From NCBI GenBank assembly GCA_944320355.1, contig CALUHC010000008.1:1-62971 (forward strand): a stretch of 62,971 nucleotides of DNA. Reading direction: 5' to 3'. Numbering within the stretch: position 1 is the stretch's first letter; every line of letters begins with the position of its first letter. This document shows positions 15,943-25,770 of this stretch, piece after piece. The position numbers and the translations under genes are program-made. Origin of the DNA: an uncultured Prevotella sp. Its GTDB lineage: Bacteria; Bacteroidota; Bacteroidia; Bacteroidales; Bacteroidaceae. Below the pieces are notes generated by a model that was given only the letters and a program-made list of their open reading frames with translations, ran no database searches and was not told the DNA's origin.

Positions 15943-17400
15943 ATGAGTGAGATTAAGAACCTAAAGCCCGAGTGCATCTGGCGCAACTTTGACGCGCTCA
16001 CACAGGTGCCCCGTCCGTCAGGACATCTTGACAAAGTACAGAACTTCCTGCTCGACTTCGCCGCGAAGGTTGGCGTTGAAGCCTTCAAGGACAAGGCCGG
16101 AAACATCGTCATGCGCAAGCCCGCCAGCCCCGGAATGGAGAACCGCAAGGGCGTGATTCTGCAGGCGCACATGGACATGGTGCCGCAGAAGTCGAAGGAG
16201 AGCACGCACAACTTCGAGACAGACCCCATAGAGACATACATCGACGGCGACTGGGTGAAGGCGCGCAGCACCACCCTCGGCTCTGACAACGGCATAGGCG
16301 TGGCCGCCATCATGGCCGTGATGGAGGACAAAGAGCTGAAGCACGGCCCCGTTGAAGCCCTCATAACGGCCGACGAGGAGACTGGCATGTACGGCGCGAA
16401 CGACCTGCCCGAGGACGAACTCAACGGCGACATACTGCTCAACCTCGACTCCGAGACATGGGGAAAGTTCGTCATCGGCAGCGCCGGAGGACTCGACATA
16501 ACCGCCACGCTCGAATACAAGGAGGCCGACACCGACCCCGACGACACCGCCATAAAGGTGACGCTGAAGGGCCTCAAGGGCGGACACTCGGGCCTGGAGA
16601 TACACGAGGGCCGCGCCAACGCCAACAAACTGATGGCCCGCTACGTGCGCGATGCCATCACAGACTGCGACGCACGGCTGGCAACGTGGCACGGCGGCAA
16701 CATGCGCAACGCCATCCCGTTTGAGTGCGAGGTGGTGCTCACGCTACCAAAGGAGAACGTAGAGGCCGCCAAGGAGCTGGCCGAAGACTACAAGGAGACC
16801 TTCGAGCACGAGTATGCCGGCATAGAGAGCGGCATCATCTTCACCGCCGAAGAGACCGCCGCACCTAAGAAGGAAGTGCCCGAGGACATACAGGACAACC
16901 TGCTCGACGCCATCTATGCCTGCCACAACGGCGTGCTGCGCATGATTCCGGCCATACCCTCGGTCGTTGAAACGTCGTCAAACCTCGCCATAATAGACAT
17001 AAACGAAGGCCGCGCCGAGGTGAAAATCCTCGCCCGCTCGTCAAGCGAGAGCATGAAAGAGTACCTGGCCAACACGCTGCAGAGCTGCTTCAACATGGTG
17101 GGCATGAAAGTGACGCTGAGCGGCGGCTACACCGGCTGGGACCCGAACACCGACAGCGAGATACTGAAACTGCTCGAACGCGAGTATCGCGAGCTGTTCG
17201 GCGAGGAGGCTGTGGAGCAGGTTGACCACGCCGGACTGGAGTGCAGCGTCATCCTCGGCAAGTATCCACACCTCGACGTGGTGTCGCTCGGACCCACGCT
17301 CCGCTCGCCCCACACCACCGGCGAACGCTGCTACATCCCCACCATGGCACCTTTCTGGGAGCTGCTCAAGAAGACTCTTGAGGACATCCCGGCCAAATAG
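15943..17400 (+). CDS. pepD: Aminoacyl-histidine dipeptidase (M20C, PepD)
   Basis: A 485-residue di-zinc peptidase that splits Xaa-His and other dipeptides in the cytosol. All metal ligands can be placed: H76 and D78 (LQAHMDM), D115 (LGSDNGIG), E145/E146 (ADEETGMYG), D169 (NLDSE) and H457 (SPHTTGER). Length matches E. coli PepD (485). A terminator follows at 17443-17490. Gap to the upstream gene is 112 bp with no obvious promoter box. Confidence 0.96.
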   Translation: MSEIKNLKPECIWRNFDALTQVPRPSGHLDKVQNFLLDFAAKVGVEAFKDKAGNIVMRKPASPGMENRKGVILQAHMDMVPQKSKESTHNFETDPIETYIDGDWVKARSTTLGSDNGIGVAAIMAVMEDKELKHGPVEALITADEETGMYGANDLPEDELNGDILLNLDSETWGKFVIGSAGGLDITATLEYKEADTDPDDTAIKVTLKGLKGGHSGLEIHEGRANANKLMARYVRDAITDCDARLATWHGGNMRNAIPFECEVVLTLPKENVEAAKELAEDYKETFEHEYAGIESGIIFTAEETAAPKKEVPEDIQDNLLDAIYACHNGVLRMIPAIPSVVETSSNLAIIDINEGRAEVKILARSSSESMKEYLANTLQSCFNMVGMKVTLSGGYTGWDPNTDSEILKLLEREYRELFGEEAVEQVDHAGLECSVILGKYPHLDVVSLGPTLRSPHTTGERCYIPTMAPFWELLKKTLEDIPAK

Positions 17401-17442
17401 GCAATACGAACACTTTTTAATAATCATAAGTTTCAAATGAGA

Positions 17443-17490
17443 GCCGGTGCAATGCCCGCTGTGAAGCGACGCGCACCGGCGTTTTTCTTT
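17443..17490 (+). terminator. Terminator after pepD
   Basis: GCCGGTGC at 17443-17450 pairs with GCACCGGC at 17473-17480, followed by GTTTTTCTTTT. It also argues against starting the next gene at 17437. Confidence 0.7.
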
Positions 17491-17514
17491 TCAAAAACCA
17501 ACAGTAAAAACGAC

Positions 17515-18045
17515 ATGGACAGCAAGGATTTGACTTACAAGGTGAGCCTGACAAAGACGGTGAGAATCATAAGCACAGTGTGCAGCATAGCGGTTGGCAC
17601 AGCGATATTTACCTGCCTGTACTTTCCGAAGCCAGCAGACAAGACACTCAACGAGTGGCTATACGCAGGATTTCTCATCGCCTTCGCTGTCGGCGCGACC
17701 TATTACGCCCTCTTGATGTGGCCGCGCCGCATTACGGTTTACGCCGACCGGCTGGTCTTGAAGAAGGGCATCGGCAAGAAAACGCTTTTGTTCAGCGACA
17801 TAGAGAGCATAGAACGGCGCGACGACCTGGCTTTCGACATGAGGCTGATAGGCTCGGGCGGCATGCTTGGCTACACGGGGTGGTTCACCAACAGCGACTT
17901 CGGCCGGTATATGTCTTACGTCGGCGACCATAAGAACACGTTTCTGATAGTGACCCGGAAGCGCAAGTACGTGATGAGCTGCGACCGCCCCGACGAGCTG
18001 GTGGAGGAGGTGAAAAGGCGCATAGAGGCACAGAACAAAGCGTGA
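17515..18045 (+). CDS. Two-helix membrane protein with PH-like domain (paralogue 1)
   Basis: A 176-residue protein: two membrane helices (about residues 16-36 and 47-67) and a C-terminal PH-like beta domain (PRRITVYADRLVLKKGIGKK, FSDIESIERRDD, YVMSCDRPDELVEEVKRRI). Bacterial PH-domain proteins of this type have no assigned role; some respond to envelope stress. The ATG at 17515 is chosen because 17437 lies before the terminator hairpin. It is clearly paralogous to the next gene (shared MDSK start, GYTGWF/GFTGWF and SCDRPDELV/SCDKPGELV). Confidence 0.75.
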   Translation: MDSKDLTYKVSLTKTVRIISTVCSIAVGTAIFTCLYFPKPADKTLNEWLYAGFLIAFAVGATYYALLMWPRRITVYADRLVLKKGIGKKTLLFSDIESIERRDDLAFDMRLIGSGGMLGYTGWFTNSDFGRYMSYVGDHKNTFLIVTRKRKYVMSCDRPDELVEEVKRRIEAQNKA

Positions 18046-18108
18046 CACGGCGCGGGAGGACATGAAACAAAGGCTTCATCAAAACTAAAAACCACAAAGA
18101 CAAACGAC

Positions 18109-18636
18109 ATGGACAGCAAGAAACAATCTTTCAGTGTGAGCATGGGCAAAGCCGCCAAGCGGCTCACCGTGGCATATTTCGCGGTGTTGCTGCTGTTCTT
18201 CGGCGTGAGCTACCTGTTTGGTGTGTATGACAACCCCACCCCGGCGAGCATGGCTCTCGATGGCAGCGTGGCCGCGATAGTGGCCGCGATTGCGCTGTGG
18301 TGCTGGTGGCTCTCGCCGAAGCGGATTGACGTGAGCGGCGAGTGGCTGACCATAGTGCGCCGCATAGGCCGCAAGAGGATTGCCGTCAGCGATATCACAT
18401 ATATAGAAAGGTATGGCGGCATGGGCAGCGACACGAGGGTATGCGGTGTTGGCGGCGTGTTCGGATTCACCGGATGGTTCAAGGGAAGGCAGGGGAAATA
18501 CTTCGCATACGTGGGCGACTATCACGACACGGTGATGGTGGCGACCGCCCGGAGGAGGTATCTCGTGAGCTGCGACAAGCCCGGCGAACTGGTGGCCGAG
18601 GTGCGGAAACACATCCACGGCGGCGGCATGGCATAG
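18109..18636 (+). CDS. Two-helix membrane protein with PH-like domain (paralogue 2)
   Basis: A 175-residue protein with the same plan as the one before it, 63 bp downstream: two helices (about 20-37 and 50-68), then SPKRIDVSGEWLTIVRRIGR, VSDITYIERYGGMG, FGFTGWFKGRQGKYFAYVGD and a C-terminal SCDKPGELVAEVRKHI. A tandem duplication followed by divergence is the simple reading. Function unknown. Confidence 0.75.
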   Translation: MDSKKQSFSVSMGKAAKRLTVAYFAVLLLFFGVSYLFGVYDNPTPASMALDGSVAAIVAAIALWCWWLSPKRIDVSGEWLTIVRRIGRKRIAVSDITYIERYGGMGSDTRVCGVGGVFGFTGWFKGRQGKYFAYVGDYHDTVMVATARRRYLVSCDKPGELVAEVRKHIHGGGMA

Positions 18637-18745
18637 CCGGAAGGGCGCGACGGCAAGGCCGTAACACATATTGCAATGGTGAAAATATGACGGAAAACAC
18701 TTAAATAAAGTTGAAACAAATGTCGGAAGTTAAAAAGAAAATGAG

Positions 18746-18753
18746 TACCTTTG
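18746..18753 (+). promoter_or_regulatory. -7 box (TACCTTTG) of corA
   Basis: TACCTTTGCACC lies 30 bp before a short leader frame and 129 bp before the corA ATG. Confidence 0.6.
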
Positions 18754-18782
18754 CACCACAAAAAACAACAACAAACCAAATC

Positions 18783-18818
18783 ATGGACGATTATCACGCG
18801 GAAAACTTTAACTTGTAG
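18783..18818 (+). CDS. Possible 11-residue leader peptide of corA
   Basis: ATG to TAG encodes MDDYHAENFNL. The stop is followed at once by a GTG in the corA frame (18819), and the corA ATG lies 63 bp further on. Placement between promoter and a Mg2+ transporter gene resembles the leader-frame control known for mgtA and corA in enterobacteria. Only the position supports it; it may be chance. Confidence 0.3.
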   Translation: MDDYHAENFNL

Positions 18819-18881
18819 GTGCCGGGGAGACGCTCACGGAAGCTGGTCCTCGACCTGAAATCATTATGGAGGATTAGCAGA

Positions 18882-19808
18882 ATGAGAACTTACTGGAACA
18901 CGGTTGGAGGGCTCACGGCCATCGACGAGTGGCAGCCCAATTGTTGGATACAAGTTACCTGTCCGACAGAAGAAGACCAGCGGATGCTGGAAGAGCAGTT
19001 CAAGATACCCGATTACTTCATCACAGACATCAGCGATACCGACGAGCGTGCCCGCTACGAGTACGACGACGGCTGGATGCTCATCATCCTCCGCATACCC
19101 TATGTGAAGGAGATACGCTCGCGCACGCCTTATACCACCGTGCCGCTCGGCATCATCCACAAGCGCGACGTCACGATAACGGTGTGCTACTACGAGACGA
19201 ACATGATGATAGACTTCGTGAGCTACCAGCAGAAACGCGGCGAGGGCTTCACCGACTACGTGGACATGATATTCCGCCTCTTCCTCTCCTCGGCCGTGTG
19301 GTACCTCAAACGGCTCAAGCAGATAAACGGACTGATAGAGAAAGCCAAGCGCAACCTGGACCGCGAGGTGAACAACGAGTCGCTGATAGGCCTCAGCCGG
19401 CTGCAGGATTCGCTCACTTACTTCATCACGTCGATAAGGGGCAACGAGACGCTGCTGTCCAAGCTGAAGTTCAAGCTGCAGATAGACGAGCTTGACGCCG
19501 ACCTGATAGAGGACGTGAACATCGAGATGACGCAGGCCCGCGAGACCACCAACATATACTCGGACATCCTCGAATCGACCATGGACACCTATTCGAGCAT
19601 CATCAACAACAACATGAACACCGTGATGCGAACGCTCACCTCGGTGTCCATCATACTGATGTTCCCCACGCTGATAGCCAGCCTCTTCGGCATGAACCTC
19701 GTCAACGGCATGGAGAGCAACCCCTACGGGTTCATCATCGCGCTGGTAATCTCGGCCTGCATTTCGGCTGTCTTTTGGTGGATATTCCGCCACAAGCGGC
19801 TTGTCTAG
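18882..19808 (+). CDS. corA: CorA family divalent cation transporter
   Basis: A 308-residue CorA-type channel for Mg2+ (or Co2+/Ni2+). The cytosolic N-terminal domain (EWQPNCWIQVTCPTEED...YTTVPLGIIHKRDVT) is followed by a long helix and two C-terminal membrane helices joined by the signature loop FGMN (GMN at 270-272; most members have YGMN). The ATG at 18882 has a GGAGGA stretch nine bases upstream, unusual for this phylum, and its N-terminus matches the family; a GTG at 18819 would add 21 basic residues. Confidence 0.93.
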   Translation: MRTYWNTVGGLTAIDEWQPNCWIQVTCPTEEDQRMLEEQFKIPDYFITDISDTDERARYEYDDGWMLIILRIPYVKEIRSRTPYTTVPLGIIHKRDVTITVCYYETNMMIDFVSYQQKRGEGFTDYVDMIFRLFLSSAVWYLKRLKQINGLIEKAKRNLDREVNNESLIGLSRLQDSLTYFITSIRGNETLLSKLKFKLQIDELDADLIEDVNIEMTQARETTNIYSDILESTMDTYSSIINNNMNTVMRTLTSVSIILMFPTLIASLFGMNLVNGMESNPYGFIIALVISACISAVFWWIFRHKRLV

Positions 19809-19863
19809 ACCTTAAAGAATTTAAAAAAACGATTGAAAATTAGGCTGTTAAAATATTTTTGAT

Positions 19864-19871
19864 TAAGTTTG
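19864..19871 (+). promoter_or_regulatory. -7 box (TAAGTTTG) of the DUF349 gene
   Basis: TAAGTTTGCGCC lies 117 bp before the ATG. The -33 element is not clear. Confidence 0.5.
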
Positions 19872-19987
19872 CGCCAAATTATGCGACGCCCACACGCCAC
19901 GACGCAAAAGCCAGCGCAGGCAAAAGCGGACGGCAAGACGCGCAAAGCAATACTTGCATTAACACAATCATGAACTAAAAAGTTTGA

Positions 19988-21856
19988 ATGATGGACTCCC
20001 AAGAGAAAGCCCTCGAAATGGGCATACATGATGAAGTGAACAAGGTGGAAGAATCCGTCGGACCGGCAGAAGAGCCGATCCAACCTACCGAGACCCCAAA
20101 AGCCGAGAGTGACGAAGAGGCCGGCAGCACGCCCGAAGAGCCAAACTACAAGAGGCACTACGAAACAAAAAAGGACGTTCTCGAACGGGTAAAAGAGATA
20201 GCACACAGCAACGAAGCACCGCAAAAAGACGAAGTAGACTATCTCAAGACCACCTTCTACAAACTGCACATAGCCGAGCGCGAAGCCATGATGAAGGATT
20301 TCATCGACGGCGGGGGCGACCCTGAAGAATACCACATCATGCCCGATGAGGACGAAGAGGCTTTCAAGGCCGAGATGGGCATAATAAAGGAAAAGCGCGC
20401 AAAGATACTCAAGGAGCAAGAAGAGGAGAAAGAAGCCAACTACAACAAGAAAGTTGACATCATAGAGAAGATAAAGGCCATGGTGACCTCGCCCGAAGAG
20501 GCCAACAAGTCATACCAAGAGTTCAAGACGCTGCAGGCACAGTGGAAAGAGATAAAGAACATACCGCCGGCCAAGGCCAACGAGCTATGGCGCACATACC
20601 AACTCTACGTGGAGCAATTCTACGATATGCTGAAGCTCAACAGCGAGGCGCGCGAGTATGACTTCAAGAAGAACCAGGAGACCAAGATACACCTCTGCGA
20701 GGCAGCCGAGAAGCTGGCCGAGGAAGAAGACGTGCTCAGCGCGTTCCACCAACTGCAGAAGCTGCACCAGGAATACCGCGAGACCGGCCCCGTGGCCAAG
20801 GAGCTACGCGAAGAGATATGGGCACGGTTCAAGGCTGCGTCGACCGTAATAAACAAGCGCCACCAGCAATACTTCGAGCAGCAACGCGCCAAGGAAGAGG
20901 ACAACCTGGCACGAAAGACAGCTCTCTGCGAGAAAGTGGAGGCCATAGCCGCCGAGGAGAACAAGGGCATAAGCGACTGGAACAAACACTCAAAGGACAT
21001 CATTGCGATACAGGCTGAATGGAAAACCATTGGATTCGCGCCGCAGAAGATGAACGTGAAGATATTCGAGCGATTCCGCGCCGCCTGCGACGACTTCTTC
21101 GGACGCAAGACAGAGTTCTTCCAGAAGCAAAGGGAAATGTTCGCAGAGAACATCGAAAAGAAACGCGCACTCATAGAAAAGGCGCAAGCACTGAAGGACA
21201 GCACAGACTGGAAAGCGACAGCCAACAAAATAATCGCGCTGCAGAAAGAGTGGAAATCAATAGGAGCCGTTCCAAAGAAGACAGGAGACCACCTGTGGGC
21301 GGAGTTCATCGGAGCCTGCAACCAGTTCTTCGACGCACGCAACGCCGCCGGCTCCAGCCAGCGCAACGAGCAGCGCGACAACCTGGAGAAGAAGAAAGCG
21401 GTGATAGAAAAGCTGAAAGCCATAACCGCCGAGGCCGAAGGCAATGTGCAGGAAACGGTGCACAAGCTCGTTGAAGAGTACAACGCGATAGGCCATGTGC
21501 CATACAAAGAGAAGGACAAGGTGTACGAAGAATTCCACGCCGAGATGGAAAGGCTTCGCAAGGAGCTGAACATCAGCATGGCGCAGCGCCGCCTCAACAA
21601 CTTCAAGAGCAAGCTCAAGAACATGGCCGAGCAGGGAGACGCCGCCATAGACAACGAGCGCGCCCGCCTCGTAAGGCAGTATGAGACCATAAAGAGCGAG
21701 GTGCAGACATACGAGAACAACCTCGGATTCCTCAACGCATCGAGCAAAAAGGGCAACAGCCTCATAGAGGAAATGAACCGCAAGGTGCAGAAACTGAAGG
21801 ACGACATGAACCTCGTGCTCGAAAAGATAAAAGCCATCGACTCGCAAAACCAATAG
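19988..21856 (+). CDS. DUF349 repeat protein
   Basis: A 622-residue, highly charged helical protein. After an acidic, disordered N-terminus (about 1-60), the rest is a series of about six DUF349 helical repeats, recognisable by W-K-I/x-G/IP turns: LQAQWKEIKNIPPAKANELW, IAIQAEWKTIGFAPQK, IIALQKEWKSIGAVPKKTGD, VEEYNAIGHVPYKEKD. A coiled-coil end follows. DUF349 proteins occur throughout the phylum; the role is unknown. A terminator lies 26 bp downstream. Confidence 0.9.
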   Translation: MMDSQEKALEMGIHDEVNKVEESVGPAEEPIQPTETPKAESDEEAGSTPEEPNYKRHYETKKDVLERVKEIAHSNEAPQKDEVDYLKTTFYKLHIAEREAMMKDFIDGGGDPEEYHIMPDEDEEAFKAEMGIIKEKRAKILKEQEEEKEANYNKKVDIIEKIKAMVTSPEEANKSYQEFKTLQAQWKEIKNIPPAKANELWRTYQLYVEQFYDMLKLNSEAREYDFKKNQETKIHLCEAAEKLAEEEDVLSAFHQLQKLHQEYRETGPVAKELREEIWARFKAASTVINKRHQQYFEQQRAKEEDNLARKTALCEKVEAIAAEENKGISDWNKHSKDIIAIQAEWKTIGFAPQKMNVKIFERFRAACDDFFGRKTEFFQKQREMFAENIEKKRALIEKAQALKDSTDWKATANKIIALQKEWKSIGAVPKKTGDHLWAEFIGACNQFFDARNAAGSSQRNEQRDNLEKKKAVIEKLKAITAEAEGNVQETVHKLVEEYNAIGHVPYKEKDKVYEEFHAEMERLRKELNISMAQRRLNNFKSKLKNMAEQGDAAIDNERARLVRQYETIKSEVQTYENNLGFLNASSKKGNSLIEEMNRKVQKLKDDMNLVLEKIKAIDSQNQ

Positions 21857-21882
21857 GATTTCCAGTCAGCAACCAAGGCATT

Positions 21883-21917
21883 CCCCACACAAACCGCAAC
21901 GGTGAGTGTGGGGTTTT
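21883..21917 (+). terminator. Terminator after the DUF349 gene
   Basis: CCCCACAC (21883-21890) pairs with GTGTGGGG (21906-21913), then TTTTCTG. Confidence 0.75.
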
Positions 21918-22173
21918 CTGTATCCCAACGCTCCGGAAACGCCACAAGGCGCACGGCTCCGCCCCAAACATCCCCCATCGCACCACCGGAAACGCCTCAC
22001 CGGAAAATGACTCGGCAGACAAGAATACAGCGGAAAACCATACCGTCCGACCGGTGGCGAAGGCCGACAATTAACACTTCGTGGAACACTGAAACAGCCG
22101 CGTGAAACACAAGGCGCAAACCCCGCAAAGGCAAAAGCGCGCCAAGACAGCCCAACAAAAACCTTCCACAGAA

Positions 22174-22274
22174 GCAAAACGGCCCATATCGCAACGCCAA
22201 ACGACCCGTTACGCAATGCGACATGGGCCGTTTCTCATTCTGAAACGGGCTGTTTCGCAAGCCGAAACGCGCCC
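22174..22274. repeat. Cluster 3 of 21-22-bp quasi-palindromic AAACGG units
   Basis: Five units, such as gcaaaacggcccatatcgca, ccaaacgacccgttacgcaa and tgaaacgggctgtttcgcaa. The rest of 21918-22729 contains no gene that I can support. Confidence 0.6.
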
Positions 22275-22729
22275 AAAAGCGCGTTTACAAGCCGCATCCA
22301 TACAGACATCACGGCACAAAACATTGCACAAAGCAGTCGCATCTACACATAACCAACTGCTATTCAGAATTTTATAATTGCACATCCATTTTGACGCTAT
22401 ATGCCTCCATTGCCCGCAACTTCTATCAAAACACGAATTATGGAGACACCAAGAGCCAAAACGTTTAACACACCTTTCGTTGTGTTAACGGCAGAGCCTT
22501 GCCGGCAAACAGATGGCAACACCCTGAAGCGGGCCCCGTACAAACGGCAATCGAGCCCGACCGGAACATATACCAAAAGCATTCGGAACAGTGGAACGAT
22601 GCGCACCGCCCACAGCCCAAGCACATAGCCTATCCTAATCAGCAACGCCATAAAACAAGCAAAAAGACCCATCAAAAGCCGCTTCCGATGGAAAAATAAT
22701 GATTTTAGCGAAAAAAAACGCGAAAAAGT

Positions 22730-22760
22730 TTTGTCGGTTCGAGAAAAACCACTACCTTTG
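22730..22760 (+). promoter_or_regulatory. Promoter of tRNA-Gln
   Basis: TTTG (22730-22733), 19 bp, TACCTTTG (22753-22760): a canonical Bacteroidetes promoter 35 bp before the tRNA. Confidence 0.75.
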
Positions 22761-22795
22761 CACTCGCAATCAGGAAACAAACCTGAAAGCAAAAT

Positions 22796-22866
22796 TGGGA
22801 TATGGTGTAATGGTAACACTACAGATTCTGGTCCTGTCATTCTTGGTTCGAGTCCGAGTATCCCAA
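22796..22866 (+). tRNA. tRNA-Gln (CTG)
   Basis: A 71-nt cloverleaf: acceptor TGGGATA/TATCCCA, D arm with GGTGTAATGGTAACACT, anticodon loop TTCTGGT (anticodon CTG), T arm TTGGTTCGAGTCCGA. The discriminator base is A and CCA is not encoded. One C-A mismatch closes the anticodon stem. An own promoter and a terminator make it a single-gene unit. Confidence 0.93.
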
Positions 22867-22868
22867 CA

Positions 22869-22895
22869 AAGAGGTTTCCATTGGAAACCTCTTTT
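22869..22895 (+). terminator. Terminator of tRNA-Gln
   Basis: AAGAGGTTTCC-attg-GGAAACCTCTT hairpin followed by a short T run, beginning three bases after the tRNA. Confidence 0.75.
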
Positions 22896-23099
22896 CCGTT
22901 TAAGCCCCGGCCACCGGCAGCCGCAATGCCTTGGCGGAAAGCGCGGGAGCGCCGGCCACACCATGTCCGGAGGCCGCGCTCACGCAGCGGCACGACCCCA
23001 AGAGGCACCGTGGCGGAGAGCCGCAACCTCTCGGCATTCGGCCCGCCGCACAGGCAGTTTGCCAACATTAGCGGCAAATGCTTAATATTTCCCAATTTA

Positions 23100-23130
23100 T
23101 TTTGCGCTTTTATGTATTTACAGTAACTTT
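23100..23130 (+). promoter_or_regulatory. Promoter of rsfS-ftsH-cdsA
   Basis: TTTG (23100-23103), 19 bp, TAACTTTG (23123-23130). The leader before rsfS is about 157 nt and GC-rich with several small inverted repeats (gcaggcgacgcaggc; ccggccggcc). The 22900-23099 stretch shows no gene. Confidence 0.75.
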
Positions 23131-23294
23131 GCAAAGTATTATGCCCGGCCTTTGCAGGCGACGCAGGCGTATATGTCCGGGATTGCCGGCCGGCCACCCC
23201 GCCAGCTTGGCGGCACCGCCGCAAACCGCAGGCACAGCCACTGCCGGCCCATGGACTCAAGCAAAAAGACAAACATCACATCACAAAATCATTA

Positions 23295-23654
23295 ATGGAA
23301 CAAACAAAGCAATTAGTTCAAACCATCACAAAGGGAATACAAGAGAAAAAAGGAACAGACATAGTAATAGCCGACCTCAGCCCAATCGAGGGAGCCATCT
23401 GCCGATACTTCGTCATCTGCCAAGGCTCATCGCCCACACAGGTAGAGGCCATAACGGAGTCGGTGGGCGACATGGTGCGCACCGAGGTTGGCGAAAAGCC
23501 CATGAAAGTGGTAGGGCTGAACAACGCACAGTGGGTGGCCATGGACTACAGCGACGTGCTCGTACACATATTCCTGCCCGACGTGCGGCAATATTACAAC
23601 TTAGAGAACCTGTGGGAAGACGCCATACTGACCAAGGTTCCAAACGCAGAATGA
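23295..23654 (+). CDS. rsfS: Ribosome silencing factor RsfS
   Basis: A 119-residue RsfS/Iojap protein. It binds ribosomal protein uL14 and blocks subunit joining when nutrients are short. Family marks seen: GTDIVIADLSPIEGAICRYF, CQGSSPTQVEAI and the C-terminal VAMDYSDVLVHIFLPDVRQY followed by YNLENLW. First gene of the rsfS-ftsH-cdsA operon, seven bases before ftsH. Confidence 0.96.
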   Translation: MEQTKQLVQTITKGIQEKKGTDIVIADLSPIEGAICRYFVICQGSSPTQVEAITESVGDMVRTEVGEKPMKVVGLNNAQWVAMDYSDVLVHIFLPDVRQYYNLENLWEDAILTKVPNAE

Positions 23655-23661
23655 ACAGCAA

Positions 23662-25770
23662 ATGGACAACAAGCAGAATAATCCCAAGATGAATATGCCC
23701 AAGTTCAACATGAACTGGATATACGGCATGGTCATCATCGCGCTCCTCCTACTGTGGTTTGCCGGCGGAGGACAGAAAGCAAGCGTGCAGACCGAGACTT
23801 CCTACTCGCAGTTCAAGCTCATGGTGATGAAGGGCTACGCCTCAAAGATAGTTGTCAACAAGGAGCAGAACACCCTGCGTATGTACGTGAAGCCCGAGCA
23901 CATACGCGATGTATTCGGCAAGGGAGTGCAGCAGACCGGCACCGAGCCTTCAGTGTCAGTAGAGTTCGGCTCGGTAGACCAAGTGGAACAATTCATCGAC
24001 GAGGCGCGCCAGCATAAGAAGTTCAGCGGCGAATACAGCTATGAGAACAAGAAGGACAACGAGCTGTTCACCATACTCATCAACCTGCTGCCGTTCATAT
24101 TCTTCATCGGCCTCTGGATATACGTGATGCGCCGCATGAGCGGAGGCGCAGGCGGCGGAGGCGCAGGCGGCGTGTTCAACGTTGGCAAGAGCAAGGCGAA
24201 GATGTACGAAAAAGGCGGCGAACTGAACATCACCTTCAAGGACGTGGCCGGACAGGCCGGCGCGAAACAGGAGGTTCAGGAAATCGTCGACTTCCTGAAG
24301 AACCCCAAGAAGTACACCGAGCTTGGCGGAAAGATACCCAAGGGCGCACTGCTCGTAGGCCCCCCGGGCACCGGCAAGACCCTCCTGGCCAAGGCAGTGG
24401 CCGGAGAAGCCGGCGTGCCTTTCTTCTCAATGAGCGGCTCAGACTTCGTAGAGATGTTCGTGGGCGTGGGAGCCAGCCGCGTGCGCGACCTCTTCAGGCA
24501 GGCCAAGGAGAAGTCACCGTGCATCATTTTCATCGACGAGATAGACGCCGTGGGCCGCGCCCGCAGCAAGAACCCCGCCATGGGCGGCAACGACGAGCGC
24601 GAGAACACGCTCAACGCCCTGCTCACCGAGATGGACGGATTCGGCACCAACAGCGGCGTCATCATCCTCGCCGCCACCAACCGCGCCGATATGCTCGACT
24701 CAGCGCTGCTCCGCGCAGGCCGCTTCGACCGCCAGATACACGTCGACCTGCCCGACCTCAACGAGCGCAAGGAGGTGTTCAAGGTTCACCTTCGCCCCAT
24801 CAAGACCGACAGCACGGTGGATGTTGACTTCCTGGCACGCCAGACCCCTGGCTTCTCAGGGGCCGACATAGCCAACGTCTGCAACGAGGCCGCCCTCATT
24901 GCCGCGCGCCACAACAGCAAGACCGTGGGCAAGCAAGACTTCCTCGACGCCGTGGACCGCATCATAGGCGGACTCGAAAAGAAAACGCAGATAATGACCT
25001 CGAAGGAGAAAAAGACCATTGCCATACACGAGGCAGGCCACGCCACCGTGTCATGGTTTACCGAACACGCCAACCCTCTGGTCAAGGTGAGCATCGTGCC
25101 GCGCGGCCGCGCCCTCGGCGCAGCGTGGTATCTGCCCGAAGAGCGGGCAATCACCACCAAGGAGGAGATGCTCGACGAGATGTGCGCAACGCTCGGAGGG
25201 CGCGCCGCCGAGGAGCTTTTCACCGGTCATGTGTCCACCGGAGCCATGAACGATCTGGAGCGTGTGACCAAGAGCGCCTACGGCATGATAGCCTTCGCAG
25301 GCATGAGCGACAGCCTGCCAAACATCTGCTACTACAACAACAACGAGTATAACTTCCAGCGGCCTTACTCCGAAACCACCGCTAAAGTGATGGACGACGA
25401 GGTGCTCAAGATGATAAACGGACAGTACGAACGCGCCAAGCAGATACTGAAAGAGCACGAGGAAGGCCACGCCAAGCTGGCGCAGCTGCTCGTGGAGCGC
25501 GAAGTCATATTCGCGGAAGACGTTGAGAAAATATTCGGCAAGCGCCCGTGGGCCAGCCGCTCGGAAGAGTTGCTTGAGGCACAGCAGCGCGCCGAGGCCG
25601 AAGCCATGGCCGAACACCGCGCAAAGGAGCTTGAGGCGCAGGGCAAGCAGCTCGGCGCTCCCGAACAGGAAAGCCCAAGCGGCAGTGAGACCGAAGACAA
25701 GACACAGCCCGCCGAAGCCGCCACGGCTGATGAGACAGGCAACACTACTGAACAAACCGACAACAAATGA
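23662..25770 (+). CDS. ftsH: ATP-dependent zinc metalloprotease FtsH
   Basis: A 702-residue membrane-anchored AAA+ protease that extracts and degrades misfolded or regulatory membrane proteins. Layout: TM1 about 19-35, periplasmic domain to about 133, TM2 about 136-157, Walker A GPPGTGKT (233-240), Walker [10 protein letters not shown] (about 296-304), zinc motif HEAGH (456-460). A long C-terminal tail (about 630-702) is rich in Q, E and A, longer than in E. coli (644 residues). A Gly-rich linker (GGAGGGGAGG, 161-170) follows TM2. Stop overlaps the cdsA start by ATGA. Confidence 0.98.
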   Translation: MDNKQNNPKMNMPKFNMNWIYGMVIIALLLLWFAGGGQKASVQTETSYSQFKLMVMKGYASKIVVNKEQNTLRMYVKPEHIRDVFGKGVQQTGTEPSVSVEFGSVDQVEQFIDEARQHKKFSGEYSYENKKDNELFTILINLLPFIFFIGLWIYVMRRMSGGAGGGGAGGVFNVGKSKAKMYEKGGELNITFKDVAGQAGAKQEVQEIVDFLKNPKKYTELGGKIPKGALLVGPPGTGKTLLAKAVAGEAGVPFFSMSGSDFVEMFVGVGASRVRDLFRQAKEKSPCIIFIDEIDAVGRARSKNPAMGGNDERENTLNALLTEMDGFGTNSGVIILAATNRADMLDSALLRAGRFDRQIHVDLPDLNERKEVFKVHLRPIKTDSTVDVDFLARQTPGFSGADIANVCNEAALIAARHNSKTVGKQDFLDAVDRIIGGLEKKTQIMTSKEKKTIAIHEAGHATVSWFTEHANPLVKVSIVPRGRALGAAWYLPEERAITTKEEMLDEMCATLGGRAAEELFTGHVSTGAMNDLERVTKSAYGMIAFAGMSDSLPNICYYNNNEYNFQRPYSETTAKVMDDEVLKMINGQYERAKQILKEHEEGHAKLAQLLVEREVIFAEDVEKIFGKRPWASRSEELLEAQQRAEAEAMAEHRAKELEAQGKQLGAPEQESPSGSETEDKTQPAEAATADETGNTTEQTDNK

